From: JBBRHQ01 sp963725315
GTDB taxonomy: Bacteria; Actinomycetota; Thermoleophilia; Solirubrobacterales; 70-9
Reading direction: 5' to 3'
Assembly (NCBI GenBank): GCA_963725315.1
Contig: CAVRYA010000010.1
Span: 248,001 to 312,000, forward strand
Length of the DNA stretch: 64,000 nucleotides
Part shown: piece by piece, positions 9,061-24,600 of the stretch
How the letters are laid out: each line of letters opens with the position of its first letter
Numbering within the stretch: position 1 is the stretch's first letter
Notes under the pieces: model-generated
The model's input: only the letters and a program-made list of their open reading frames with translations
Databases searched by the model: none
What the model was told of the DNA's origin: nothing
Translations under genes and position numbers: made by a program

Positions 9061-10449
9061 CTAGCTGGACTCGGCTTCCCTCAGGGCCTCCTCCCACTCT
9101 CCCCGCTTGTGGACGTAGTCGGGAGTCAGGGTGAGGTTGAGCTGCTCCGCCACCCCGAGCCACCGCAGGGCATTGCGGTAGTCCCGCCAGCGGGCGTCGG
9201 CGTCGGCGGCGCGCAGGGCAAGCTCGACCGCCTCCTGATGGTCGCGGGCGCTCTGCTCGGAGTCCTCGCCCTCGAGGGCCGGCAGGTCGGCGAGCGGCGG
9301 CGCCGGGTCCGGCTCGCCTTCGTGGGCGAGGTAGGGCGCCAGGTGGCGGGCGGCGATCTTGACCGGCGGCCACCACAGAGGAGCCGAGCCGCCCGCCGAG
9401 GAGCCGTCGCGATCCCCGATCGAGGACCGCAGGTAGCGGGGGCCCTCGCCGGTCAGAAGCGCCGCCCGCAGCACCGGCCTGAAGGGCGTCTTGCGAATCT
9501 CGGGCTTGATCAGCGAGGCGATCGTGGTGGCCGCGACGTCCGCCTGCTGCGCCGCGAGGCCGCCCTGCTTGATCGGGAACCAGGTGGCATCGCCCGCGGC
9601 GAGGACCCGCGGCAGACCCTCGACCCTCATGAAGGGATCGGTGCCGATGAAGCCCCGTGGGCCCTGGGGCACTCCGGGGATCGGCGAGACCTCGAGGCGC
9701 GGCAGCGTCACCACCCTCTCGGCCGGCAGCCTCTTGCCGCTGGCGATGGCCAGTTCCTCCCCCTCCACCGCGCTCGGGGCCGAGGAGCCCCGGAAGGCGA
9801 TCTCCGACTCGGCGAGCAGGGTCGAGACCGAGTCGCTGGCGCGCTGCCCGAACATCTCCAGAGGCTGCCCCTCGGCGGAGACGATGGTCAGCCCGACTCC
9901 CTCGACTTCCTGCCGGCGAAGGTGGTGAGCGGTGAGCAGCGCCAGCTCGTAGATCGGGAGCGCCCAGCGAGCCGCCGCCGGCGCCGCGAAGGCGACCTCC
10001 CGCACTTCGCCGCCCTCGAGCTCGGAGAGGAGCTCACGGAAGGCCGCGTTGGCGCCGGGCCCACCGTAGGTCAGCGCTCCCGGCAGATCGACCACCTGGT
10101 GCACGCCCACCGCGAGCAGCAGCGCGTCATAGCCCAGCTCGACGCCGGACTCGGTCTTGACCGTGCGCCGCTGGGAGTCGACGACGCTGAGCCGGTCCTG
10201 GCGGAAGTCGGCCCCGTGCTCGGCCGCGAGCTTGTCGAGGGGCAGGCTGCTCGAACCCCCGAGGCCGAACGGCTCGGCGAGGCTCAGGGGCCTGTAGGAG
10301 AGCTCGCGCTCGGCCGAGACCATCTCGACCGTCGCGGCGCCGCCCACCAGCTCGCGCAGGCAGAGCAGCGCCTCCGCACCGGCCACACCGCCGCCGATGA
10401 TTACGACGGTGAAGGGATCCGAGGGGCTCTCGGATTCGAGCGCGTCCAC
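9061..10449 (-). CDS. FAD-dependent pyridine-nucleotide/sulfide:quinone-type oxidoreductase
   Basis: A 462-residue flavoprotein. Residues 14-30 form the FAD dinucleotide fold VVIIGGGVAGAEALLCL, and a second dinucleotide region lies mid-protein. The V-L-A-A-G-D-A-T-W-F motif near residue 300 is the FAD-ribityl binding motif of the NDH-2/SQR/flavocytochrome c sulfide dehydrogenase group. The catalytic cysteine pair of sulfide:quinone reductases is not evident, so a sulfide role is not claimed. About 75 C-terminal residues form a charged helical extension unlike the core family. It stands alone between the copper genes and the acylase, with short gaps on both sides. Confidence 0.75.
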   Translation of the reverse strand: MDALESESPSDPFTVVIIGGGVAGAEALLCLRELVGGAATVEMVSAERELSYRPLSLAEPFGLGGSSSLPLDKLAAEHGADFRQDRLSVVDSQRRTVKTESGVELGYDALLLAVGVHQVVDLPGALTYGGPGANAAFRELLSELEGGEVREVAFAAPAAARWALPIYELALLTAHHLRRQEVEGVGLTIVSAEGQPLEMFGQRASDSVSTLLAESEIAFRGSSAPSAVEGEELAIASGKRLPAERVVTLPRLEVSPIPGVPQGPRGFIGTDPFMRVEGLPRVLAAGDATWFPIKQGGLAAQQADVAATTIASLIKPEIRKTPFRPVLRAALLTGEGPRYLRSSIGDRDGSSAGGSAPLWWPPVKIAARHLAPYLAHEGEPDPAPPLADLPALEGEDSEQSARDHQEAVELALRAADADARWRDYRNALRWLGVAEQLNLTLTPDYVHKRGEWEEALREAESS

Positions 10450-10529
10450 TCCTCCATTTCACATGGTCAGCGACCGACCCGCATCCGTATTCGCAACGGT
10501 TCCGGTTGCGGAGAAACCGCAGAGTCGAT

Positions 10530-12977
10530 TCAGCGGTGCCCGTTGAAGGAGATGACCTGCTGGATCCCGCTCGGGCGGTTGGTGTAGCGCATCGTCCTCA
10601 GGTTGATCGGGCCGAAGTGGATCTGCTCGGTGGTCGCATCGGCCCGCCAGGCGCTCGGGTCGGCACTCCCCTGCGAGGCGGTCAACTCGACCCCGGCTGC
10701 GGCGATCGCGTTCCAGATCGCGGTCCGGCATGCGCTGAGGCTGCCCTTGCCGCAATAGCGGTTGTTGAACGGCTGAGGAACTTTGTCCCCGAGCAGCCGC
10801 TTGATGTCCCGGGCGAAGTACTGATACCAGCCCGAGTACTGGCCGCTGGGCGGTTGATCGAAGCGCGAGAACAGCGTGTTCAGCTCGTCGAGTTGGGATC
10901 CGAGCCAGGGCTTCATGAAGGCGTCGGCGATCTTCGGCCAGGCGGCGTCCATGATCGCGGCGCCGGGTGCGTCGATCTTGCCGTCGCCGTTCAGGTCGAG
11001 TCGGCTGCCGCCGTTCTTCGTCCAGGCCGCCATCTGGTTCAGCATCTTCTGGGCCTGCTCGTTGGGTGCGGTCGAGGGGTTGAGCAGGCGCCGCAGCAGC
11101 GGCACGGTGTCGATCGCGCGCACGTCCTGGGTCGCCGCGGCGTTCATCGCCGAGGTCACTGTGGCCAGGTTCCACCTGCCGTTCTTCGCCAGCCGGTCGA
11201 GGTTGCGGTTGAGGAGGTCGACGCGGGCGGCTGAACCGTTGCGGCCCCACTGATCGTCGGCGGCACCAAAGCCGTGGGCGACGCTGTTGTTCCAGTTGAC
11301 GATCCTCCCGTTGCGAGGATCGACCCCGTGCGGGTGCCCGTTCTTGGAGAGGAAGCCGCGCCACTCGTACCTTCCGGTGCCCTTGGCGGGCAGCCCCGGG
11401 TCCGTCTCCGGCGAGCGCAGCGGCAGCAGGCCGCTCGTGTACTCGGCGATGTGCTTGTCGTCGATGTAGAAGGAGTTGAAGGTCTGCGGCGTCTTCGATG
11501 CGGCCTCGAAGAAGGTCTTCGGGCTGTGCACCGATCCGTTCGAGAGGCGCCGGTTGAAGAGCAGGTCGAGAACGTCCTTGCCGTAGCTGGAGCGCTTCGA
11601 GGCGAGGGCGACCTTGCGCCCGTTGACCTTGCCGTAGCCGACCACCGGGCCGTGCACCGTGGTCAGGAACTTGACCTGCTGGGTGCCGTCGAGGACGCCG
11701 GCGTCAAAGTGACCCATCGCCCTGCACTTGCCCTTGTAGAGGTAGCGCTCGTCGCTGCCGCCGCAGAGCGTCTCGGCGAACTGATCGATCACGTCGGCTG
11801 CTGCGGAGGTGAGGGTGGTGGCGAAGTCCTGGCCCCGGCCGATCAGCAGGTAGCCGGGGAACGGGGCGGACGTCGCGCCGCGCCAGACGAGGTGCGGCGC
11901 GTGCATGTCGATCTCGTAGGTGAGGCCTGGATAGAAGTAGCCGATCTGCGGGCCGCCGACCATCAGCGGCCGTCCGGTCGCGGAGCGGCCCTTGGTGATC
12001 ATCAGCGTGTTGGAGGCCTGGGTGCGCTGCAGCGAGGGACGCGCGGAGCGCGGGACCCGTGACGCTGCCGGGGTCGCCTCGAAGCTCCCGGGGTCGAGGA
12101 TGGCGCTGCCGGGATGGCGCTTGGGGACCCGCTCGTAGGGGAAGCTCCCGTCGATCGAGCGCGGGCTGCCCGCGTTGGTCTGCTGGCGGAGGTCGTTGAA
12201 GACGCTCCAGGCGCGCTTCGCGCCGAGGCGCTTGCGCAGGCCGCCGAGGAACTGGGAGCGGCGGGCCTCGTCACCGCCGCCCTCGCCCAGGAACTGGTCC
12301 TTGAGCGCGTTGAGGGCGTAGACGTCGTTGCGGGTCCAGGGGGCGTTGGTCGAATGTGTGAAGGCCAGGTAGTCGTTGATCCCCGAGATGAAGGTGTCGA
12401 TGTCGCGCAGCACCGCACGCCCCTGCTTGCCGGCGTTGCGCAGCACCTGGGTCTGCTTGGCAAGCGCCGCCTCCGTCTGGGCGCTGGGGACGAAGGAGTG
12501 CAGGTTCGAGACCAGGCCGATCGCGCTCAGCCCGGGGGCGTCGATTGCGGCGACGCGAGCGTTGTAGCGGGCCTGCTGGAGCAGCAGGCCGCGGTCCTCG
12601 GCGGCGATCCAGCCGGCTGCCCAGATGCCGTCGTCATAGGTCTTGGCCTTGACGTGAGGCACGTTGAAGCTGTCGCGGGTGATCGTCACCCCGGCGTGGG
12701 GGACGGTCTCGGCGGTGCCGGGCCCGTCGGTGTCGACCCCGAAGCGCTCCGACTTGAAGTAGGTCGTCAGGTCGCCACTGGTGACGTGGTCGAAGAGCGG
12801 CGTCAGCCCGTCATACATCTCGGCCTGACGGGCGGTGGTCGGGTTGACCGCCAGGTTCCCGTACTGGCCCGAGGGGATGATGTTGAGCGCCGTCTGCGCG
12901 TAGTCCTTCGCCGCAGCGTTCGAAACCGGCGCCGCGAAGACCGCCCCCACGACAACCATCAGCACCAGACGTCGCAC
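10530..12977 (-). CDS. Penicillin acylase family hydrolase (peptidase S45), secreted precursor
   Basis: An 815-residue N-terminal nucleophile hydrolase. A signal peptide spans about residues 7-25. The alpha-chain region has N-V-P-H and G-Y/W-I-A-A-E-D-R-G family motifs. The self-cleavage site and nucleophile are at T-Q-A-S-N-T, with Ser about 322 becoming the beta-chain N-terminus. Beta-chain motifs follow, such as VNWNNSVAHGF. A D-L-N-G-D-G-K-I-D calcium-like loop lies near residue 610. Family members cleave amide bonds in beta-lactams, acyl-homoserine lactones or lipopeptides; the substrate here is unknown. The start is ambiguous between GTG 12977 and GTG 12995, each with its own AGGAGG (see findings). 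Confidence 0.88.
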   Translation of the reverse strand: MRRLVLMVVVGAVFAAPVSNAAAKDYAQTALNIIPSGQYGNLAVNPTTARQAEMYDGLTPLFDHVTSGDLTTYFKSERFGVDTDGPGTAETVPHAGVTITRDSFNVPHVKAKTYDDGIWAAGWIAAEDRGLLLQQARYNARVAAIDAPGLSAIGLVSNLHSFVPSAQTEAALAKQTQVLRNAGKQGRAVLRDIDTFISGINDYLAFTHSTNAPWTRNDVYALNALKDQFLGEGGGDEARRSQFLGGLRKRLGAKRAWSVFNDLRQQTNAGSPRSIDGSFPYERVPKRHPGSAILDPGSFEATPAASRVPRSARPSLQRTQASNTLMITKGRSATGRPLMVGGPQIGYFYPGLTYEIDMHAPHLVWRGATSAPFPGYLLIGRGQDFATTLTSAAADVIDQFAETLCGGSDERYLYKGKCRAMGHFDAGVLDGTQQVKFLTTVHGPVVGYGKVNGRKVALASKRSSYGKDVLDLLFNRRLSNGSVHSPKTFFEAASKTPQTFNSFYIDDKHIAEYTSGLLPLRSPETDPGLPAKGTGRYEWRGFLSKNGHPHGVDPRNGRIVNWNNSVAHGFGAADDQWGRNGSAARVDLLNRNLDRLAKNGRWNLATVTSAMNAAATQDVRAIDTVPLLRRLLNPSTAPNEQAQKMLNQMAAWTKNGGSRLDLNGDGKIDAPGAAIMDAAWPKIADAFMKPWLGSQLDELNTLFSRFDQPPSGQYSGWYQYFARDIKRLLGDKVPQPFNNRYCGKGSLSACRTAIWNAIAAAGVELTASQGSADPSAWRADATTEQIHFGPINLRTMRYTNRPSGIQQVISFNGHR

Positions 12978-13027
12978 CCTGCCTCCTCTTCGCACCCTGC
13001 CTCCTTCTCTCGACTCGAATATAGCGC

Positions 13028-13456
13028 TCAGCAGCGGAATGCGCGGCTGACGTCCGTGGCCGTGTGACCCCAACTGCCGCCGCGGCCGAGCGCCTCGCCG
13101 ACCGCGGAGGTGCGCCAGACGCCCTTCACGCAGCCCGGAACGCTGACCCTCGCCTTGACGTGACGATCGCTGTCGTAGTCGGTTTGGCACTGCACCTTGA
13201 AGAGCTGCCCGCCGTAGCGCTTGTTGAGGCAGACCGTGACCCGGATCGCCGAGTGCGTGCGCGAGGTGGCGTAGCCGCCGACGCCCTCGAGCTTCAGCGA
13301 GCCGCTGTCGAAGGAGGGTCGCTTGGCGGCGGCGTCGTAGTCCCCATGTGCCAGGGCGAGCGCCGGGGTCAGCGCGGCGGCGGCCAGCAGCGGCAGCGCG
13401 ATCCAGCGCCGCGCGCGGTTCCTCGGCTTCCTCGATTTGGCTTTGGTCGGCTTCAT
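13028..13456 (-). CDS. Small secreted cysteine-containing protein, unknown function
   Basis: A 142-residue protein with a strongly basic N-terminus and a signal peptide (residues about 16-36, cleavage near ALAHG). The mature part of about 105 residues has four cysteines, probably two disulfides, and many beta-prone stretches. It matches no family I recognise. It is 33 bases upstream of the acylase's first GTG and in the same direction, so the two are probably co-transcribed. It faces the HTH regulator across a 90-base divergent region. Confidence 0.65.
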   Translation of the reverse strand: MKPTKAKSRKPRNRARRWIALPLLAAAALTPALALAHGDYDAAAKRPSFDSGSLKLEGVGGYATSRTHSAIRVTVCLNKRYGGQLFKVQCQTDYDSDRHVKARVSVPGCVKGVWRTSAVGEALGRGGSWGHTATDVSRAFRC

Positions 13457-13514
13457 CCGGCGCGTCTAGAGTAGGCGGCTCAGCGGGGCGGCCGCAAGGC
13501 ACCCCAGGGGTAGG

Positions 13515-13533
13515 AACACCCCTCGCGGGTGTT
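13515..13533. promoter_or_regulatory. Perfect 7-5-7 inverted repeat, candidate operator
   Basis: AACACCC, five bases, GGGTGTT: a perfect dyad in the 90-base divergent region, ending 13 bases before ATG 13547 of the HTH regulator. Position and symmetry suit an autoregulatory operator acting on both divergent genes. It could alternatively fold as an RNA hairpin over the start region. No T-run follows, so it is not a terminator. Confidence 0.45.
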
Positions 13534-13546
13534 TGTAGCTATCAAA

Positions 13547-14413
13547 ATGGCTGAAGAAACACCGGCTGCGAGCTCGGCCCTGCGCCTCACGGACACCCAG
13601 AGGGCGATTCTCGTCGCCCTCTGCCGCCCGCGCGCCGGCGGCAACCGCTATGCCACCCCGGCGACCAACCAGGAGATCGCGGCGGAGGTCTTCCTCAGCG
13701 TCGACGCCGTCAAGGCCCACCTGCGGGCGCTCTACCGAAAGTTCGGGGTCGAGCCCCTCCCCCACAACCAGAAGCGGGCGCGGCTGGTCGAGCTGGTGAT
13801 GGAGGGCGATCTGATCTCGCTCCCGGCGGGCGAAGCCGGCGATCAGGAGACGCCTGCCCCGTCCCCACCCCCACCGCCGACCCGCTCAGGCCCCCGGCGG
13901 CGGCCGAGCGGCCGCGGGCTGGCGCTCGGCGGCGGGCTCCTGGCTGCCGTCGCCCTCACCCTGGTCCTCACGGGCGCCCTCTCGTCCGCCGGGGATGTCG
14001 GAAAGGCCGGCACTCGGGCCTCCTACCGGTCCGCGGTCAACGGCTTCTGCAGTCTCGCCCTCGAGGGAAGCGCGGGGCAGCAGGGGGCCTCCGGGGCCGA
14101 ACGCGCTCGCGACTACCTCGGCGTGATCTCAACCATGAACGACAGGCTCCAATCTCTCGGCCCGCCACCCGTGGAGGACCGCGACCTGACTCTGTTCGCG
14201 AGCGGCCTCGAGCGTGCCGCCGACTACACCACGGTGATCGCCCAGGGCCCGCCGCCGCCCGGAAGTCGCGCCGGAGCCAACGCCGTCGCGGAGCTGACCC
14301 TGGCGGCAGGTCAGGTCCAGGCGGGGGCCCTCGGCTACGGCCTCGATGAGGACTGCTCGGCGATCGGCCGGGTCGTCGCCAGCTCGGCCCGCAACGCGGC
14401 CGTCACCCCCTAG
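13547..14413 (+). CDS. Membrane-anchored HTH (LuxR/GerE-like) regulator
   Basis: A 288-residue protein in three parts. The N-terminal winged or LuxR-type helix-turn-helix is about residues 10-90 (T-N-Q-E-I-A-A-E-V-F-L-S-V-D-A-V-K-A-H-L). A Pro/Arg-rich linker comes next, then one transmembrane helix (about 125-150), then an extracellular domain of about 130 residues with two cysteines. The layout suggests sensing outside and DNA binding inside. ATG 13547 is used; a GTG at 13529 would add six residues but sits inside the inverted repeat. No clear ribosome-binding site is seen for either. It is divergent from the acylase pair, which may be its target. Confidence 0.65.
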   Translation: MAEETPAASSALRLTDTQRAILVALCRPRAGGNRYATPATNQEIAAEVFLSVDAVKAHLRALYRKFGVEPLPHNQKRARLVELVMEGDLISLPAGEAGDQETPAPSPPPPPTRSGPRRRPSGRGLALGGGLLAAVALTLVLTGALSSAGDVGKAGTRASYRSAVNGFCSLALEGSAGQQGASGAERARDYLGVISTMNDRLQSLGPPPVEDRDLTLFASGLERAADYTTVIAQGPPPPGSRAGANAVAELTLAAGQVQAGALGYGLDEDCSAIGRVVASSARNAAVTP

Positions 14414-14418
14414 TCAGT

Positions 14419-14453
14419 CGAGGGGCGGAGCCTCGCGGCCCCGCCCCTCGTTT
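14419..14453 (+). terminator. Rho-independent terminator after the HTH regulator
   Basis: CGAGGGGCGG pairs with CCGCCCCTCG across a 12-base loop and is followed by TTT. It starts 6 bases after the regulator's TAG and separates it from the convergent RTX gene. Confidence 0.75.
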
Positions 14454-14476
14454 CCCGGCGATCGGACGGGGTCGCG

Positions 14477-15223
14477 TCAGGCGCCGACCTCGCCGTCGTC
14501 GTCGGTGGGCTTCGGCTCGCCGACCCGGACCCGCTCGCAGTTGCGGCGGGTCACGTCCATGTCGTCGGCGATCACCACGTCGCGCCCGTCACCGCAGCTG
14601 ACCTCGTCGGCCTCGCCGTCGCGGACGTAGATGTGGTCGTCGCCGTCACCGCCGTTGACCGTGTCGGCCCCGGGCTCCGGGACGTCCTTCTGCGCCCTGG
14701 CGAACAGCCGGTCGGGGCCGTCGGCGCCGGCGATCCGGTCGACGCCGGGGCCCGCGTAGACGGTGTCGGCGCCATCGTCGCCGATCGCGCTGTCGTTGCC
14801 CTCGCGGCCGCGCACGATGTCGCTGCCGTCGCCGCCGGAGAGCTCGTCGTCACCGGCCTGGCCGAGAATCGCATCGGCCTTCTCGCCGCCGGCGACCTTG
14901 TCGTTGCCCTCGCCGGTTGTGATCGCGTCGTGGCCGGCGCCGCCGCGGACTCCGTCGTCACCGGGGCCGCCCTGCACCCGGTCGGCGCCCGGGCCCGCGT
15001 CGATGGTGTCATTGCCCTCGCCGCCGCGGACCATGTCGGGCCCCTGCAGCGAGCTGACCGTGTCGTTGCCGCCCTTGGCGTCGATCTGGTCGGCCTGGGG
15101 AGTCCCGGTGAGCACGTTGTCGGTGTCGTCGCCGACGATCGTCGCGGCGCTCGCCACTCCGACCGAGAAGGCGAGGACCGCGAGCCCGGCGATCACCGTT
15201 CCCAGCTTCCGTCTCAACTTCAT
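14477..15223 (-). CDS. Secreted RTX (hemolysin-type calcium-binding repeat) protein
   Basis: A 248-residue protein with a signal peptide (residues about 1-26, cleavage near ASAAT). Nearly all of the mature chain (residues about 30-210) is glycine/aspartate nonapeptide repeats such as GGEGNDTID, GGPGDDGVR and GGDGSDIVR, which form a calcium-stabilised beta-roll. A short acidic tail with two cysteines ends the protein. No enzymatic domain is attached, so it may be structural or a repeat-only surface protein. ATG 15223 is preceded by GGAGGGG; an upstream in-frame start lacks a site and precedes the signal peptide. Confidence 0.85.
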   Translation of the reverse strand: MKLRRKLGTVIAGLAVLAFSVGVASAATIVGDDTDNVLTGTPQADQIDAKGGNDTVSSLQGPDMVRGGEGNDTIDAGPGADRVQGGPGDDGVRGGAGHDAITTGEGNDKVAGGEKADAILGQAGDDELSGGDGSDIVRGREGNDSAIGDDGADTVYAGPGVDRIAGADGPDRLFARAQKDVPEPGADTVNGGDGDDHIYVRDGEADEVSCGDGRDVVIADDMDVTRRNCERVRVGEPKPTDDDGEVGA

Positions 15224-16032
15224 CTGCACCCCTCCTGCGGTTGATGTTTCCCGGTCGGACTGGAGCCGGTTTCCGGGAGCGATGAAACCGCGCAGGTGCA
15301 GGGAAAACAAGAGACCCAGGGGCTAGATCGCGGCCCCCTCAGGTGTCATACACCTAGGGTATGTGCCGGCGCTTGTGCCTGCGGGGAGCCGGGGCCGGAA
15401 TAGGCTCGGGCGGCGCCTCGTCCGCGGGCTCGCTGAGGATCGACATCACCCAACCGGGCTCCCAGCGCCACCAGCCCCCCTCGGAGGAACCGTCCTCCCA
15501 GGCGACCCCCAGCGCCGACCAGGCGCCCGGCGGCTGATCGAGGGCAGCCGGCTCGACCCGCGTCCTCCGCACGTTCAGCCGCAGGCCCCCGCGACGCACC
15601 TTCGAGGCGGCCTCCTTGGCGGTCCAGAACAGGTTGGCGGCCATCTCGGCGCGCTCCTGGCCGAGGCCGGCCAGCATCTCCCGCTCGCCCGGGCCGAGCC
15701 ATTCCCGCATGAAGGCCGCGCTTCGCGGCTCGATCGCCTCCAGATCGCAGCCGAGGGCCCCCGGCCCCTCACCCACGGCGACCAGCGCCCGGCCCCTGCG
15801 GTGGCTGAGCGAGAGGGCGACCGGCGCCCTCCCGCCATCGAGATGGACAGCCGGCGAGCCGTCCTCCTCGGCGAAGACCTCGAGCTGCCCGATCCTGGCT
15901 CCCAGCCGCTCCGCTACCGCGACCTTCGCCGCCCAACGCCCGAGCCGCCACTCGGCGCGACGCTTTGGCAATCCGAGCGTCGAGAGCACCTCGCGCTCGC
16001 GCGCACTCAGCCAATCGTCGTCGGAGGGAACC

Positions 16033-21597
<5,565 letters not shown>

Positions 21598-21608
21598 GAC
21601 CCGGCCCC

Positions 21609-24600
21609 CTATGGCCGGCTCATCGCCGAGCGGATCGGCTCGAGCGCATCGGAGTCGAGCGACCCCGGGAGCTCGATCGTCCGGTAGCCCTCGAGCTTCA
21701 CCCGCACGTGGCCCGCATCATCAACGACACGGGCGTCGATCGCCGATCCGTCCTCGCGGGGAGAGACGAGGGCGACCAGGCTCCCCGGGGCGTCGGCGTC
21801 GGCGAAGCGCGTGATCCGATCCACGTGCGTCGGCAGGGCCATCCTGCCCTCGGTGCCGAGCTGCCAAACGCCGGCCGTCTGGAAGCAGAGCTCGATCAAT
21901 CGCGGCGCCGCCTCGGTCGGCTCTGCGGCGGGCTGATGGTCGGGCGGCAGGTCCTCGGCCAGCCGGCCGAGGACGATCCCGTCCTGCCGCCAGGCCCGAT
22001 CGAGGACCTGGTAGGCCGGACCGTGGAAGTAGATCCGGTAGATCGCCTCCGAGCCGACCCCTTCGCCCTCGCGGCCCGCGGCCGGCGCCGGTTCCTCCTC
22101 CGTGGCAGGCAGCTCCCGCGCCAGAACGGCCCGGCCGGTGAAATGCACCGTCCGCTGCTCTCCGTCGGGCAGCGAGCGGCGACCGACCAGCCGGCAGTCG
22201 GCGACCATGGCGCCGTTGCCGGGATCGTGGGCCAGCACCTGCAGCTCCAGCGTGCGCGGCTCGTCGCGGTAGAACTTGAAGGGGGCGCTCAGCTCGACGT
22301 CCTCCAGGGCGGTCACCTGCCACCCGGGCAGCAGCGCCGCAGCGGCCTCGGCGAAGGCCTCGATCCCCATCACCCCCGGGAGCACCGGTATGCCCTCTAT
22401 CCGGTGGTGGTCCAGGAACGCCTGATCGGCCGGGTCCAGCTCGATGAGCACCGTGAGTCCTTCGCCGGATGTGAAGCTCGAGGCGGCGCCGGTCATCGGC
22501 CCGGGATGAGCGCCGATCGCCGCCGTCGCCGCGCCGGGATCGAGGCCGCCGGTCGGATGGCGCTCCGCCCCGAGCAGACCGAGCGACCCGGCGACGAGGA
22601 CCTCGCGACCCGGTCCCTCGGCGGTGAGCTCGCGGCGCACCACGGGCACCCCCTCGGACGGCGGCAGCATGTCGATGCCGGCCATCTCCATCATCTTCGG
22701 GATCGAGCCGCGGCTCGCCATGCCGATCTCCGCCCAGGCGGTCCAGTCGATCGCCACCCCCCGCACCCCTTCGCGCCGCATCCGCGAGATGCTCTTGCAG
22801 AGCAGGTCGTTGGCCGCCGCGTAATCGGTCTGGCCGGCGTTGCCGAACCTCCCGGCGATCGAGCTGAAGACGACCGCCGCGCGCGGCTCGGAGCCCGCGA
22901 GGGCCTTGATCAGGTTGAACCAGCCATCGACCTTGACGTCGAAGACGAGGTCGAACTCGCTCTGCGGCTTGTCCGGGAGGAAGTGGCTGATCTCCAGCCC
23001 GGCGCAGTGGATCAGCACGTCGATCCGGCCGCTCTGCTCGAGGGCGGAGGCGATCGCCGCCGAGACCTGGCTCGCGTCGGTGAGGTCGAGCTGGTGCCAG
23101 TGCGCCTCGCCCCCGGCCTCGCGGATCGCCTCGATCGCCTCGAGGGCCGCCCGGGCGCGCTCGATCCGCGACATCTCACGCTCGACGAGCTTCGGCGTGG
23201 GACGCTCGCCGCGATCCTTGATCCGCTCGGCGAGATCTCGCTTCAGTCCCTCGGGGTCGGAGGAGAAGCGGCCGAGGTCCGGGTCGGAGGGGTCGGGCTC
23301 CCCCACCAGGTCGAGCAGGTGGAAGGTTCCCTGTGAGGTCTTGGCCAGGTCTGCGGTGATCGCCGCGACGATGCTGCCCGCGGCCCCGGTGACGCAGAAG
23401 ACCGTCTCCGAGCCCAGGGCGCGGTCCGGATCGGCCTCCGCGGCGCGCTCCTGGAGGCCGACGGACCAGCGCAGGTCCTCGGCGTGGCCGATCTCGACCG
23501 CGCCCGGGTCCCGGAGCGTCTCGGAGATCAGCGTCTCGGCGATCGCCGCGGTCTTGCGGCTGGGCGGGAAGTCGACAGCCTTCACCAGCGCCTGCTCGCG
23601 CTCCCGGGCAAGGGCCTTGACGAACCCGGTCACGGCCCCGCCCATCGCCGAGGTCGCGCCGGCGGCGTCATAGCCGTGCCTACCCCCGAGGCGCAAGCCC
23701 GCGATCAGGAAGGTCCCCTCGGGCCCGATCTGCTCGGCCAGGCGGCGCGTCGCGATCGCCAGCAGCTTCACCCGCCGCCGCAGCCCCTCGTGCCAGGCGT
23801 CGGGCTCGAGCTCTGCGAGCGGAGGCTCGGCGTCGAGGGCCGCCAGCCAGTAGACGCCGTGCACCGGGCCGGCCTGCGTCCAGGCTTCGACCTGGCGCTC
23901 GAAGGCCTCGTCCTCCCGATCGCCGTCGGCGAGGAGGACCTCGACCCCGATCTTCTCGAGCCTCGAGACCAGCGCCTCAGCGATCCCGCCCTCGTCCGGC
24001 ATCACGATCACCCGACTGCCGGCCTCGAGCGAGACCCCGGTCGGCACGCAGTGCTCGAGGGCCGGGCGCACGACCGGCACCGGGACGCGGCGCGGGAAGC
24101 GGCCCGGACCCGATTCGGGCGTCGCTCCGTTCCCGGCCATCGTGGCGGGCTCGGCCACCGGCTCTGCCTCTGCCTCGGCCTGCAGGTCCGGGGCCCGCTC
24201 CTCGACGAAGCCGACCACGTGGTTCAGGGTCGGGTAGTCGCGCAGCTTCAGGGTGTCGTCGAAGGGGATCCCGTAGGACTCGCGGATCGCGGCGAAGACC
24301 TCGGCCTGCTTGACCGTGTCGATGCCGAGGTCTGCCTCGAGGTCGAGCTCGAGGTCGAGGAGGTCCGGCGGGTAGCCGGTCTGCTCGGCGACCAGCGCCA
24401 GGACCTGCGCCGCCGGGCCCTCACCCGGAGGGGGCTGGTTCCGCGGCGGGCGGGGCCGGCTCCGGCGGGTGGCGGCGAGGTCTGACCCAGGTCCGGGGCC
24501 CGCTCCTCGACGAAGCCGACCACGTGGTTCAGGGTCGGGTAGTCGCGCAGCTTCAGGGTGTCGTCGAAGGGGATCCCGTAGGACTCGCGGATCGCGGCGA

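Noticed and set aside
9061..10449. Assignment as sulfide:quinone oxidoreductase
   Set aside because: FAD motifs fit, but the catalytic cysteines are not apparent and the context is not sulfur metabolism.
14477..15223. RTX protein as a toxin
   Set aside because: Only the calcium repeats are present; there is no toxin, protease or secretion-system gene nearby.
15341..15355. AGGTGT-N3-ACACCT palindrome at the end of the PPTase gene
   Set aside because: Short, overlaps the stop codon and lacks a T-run, so neither a terminator nor an operator can be supported.
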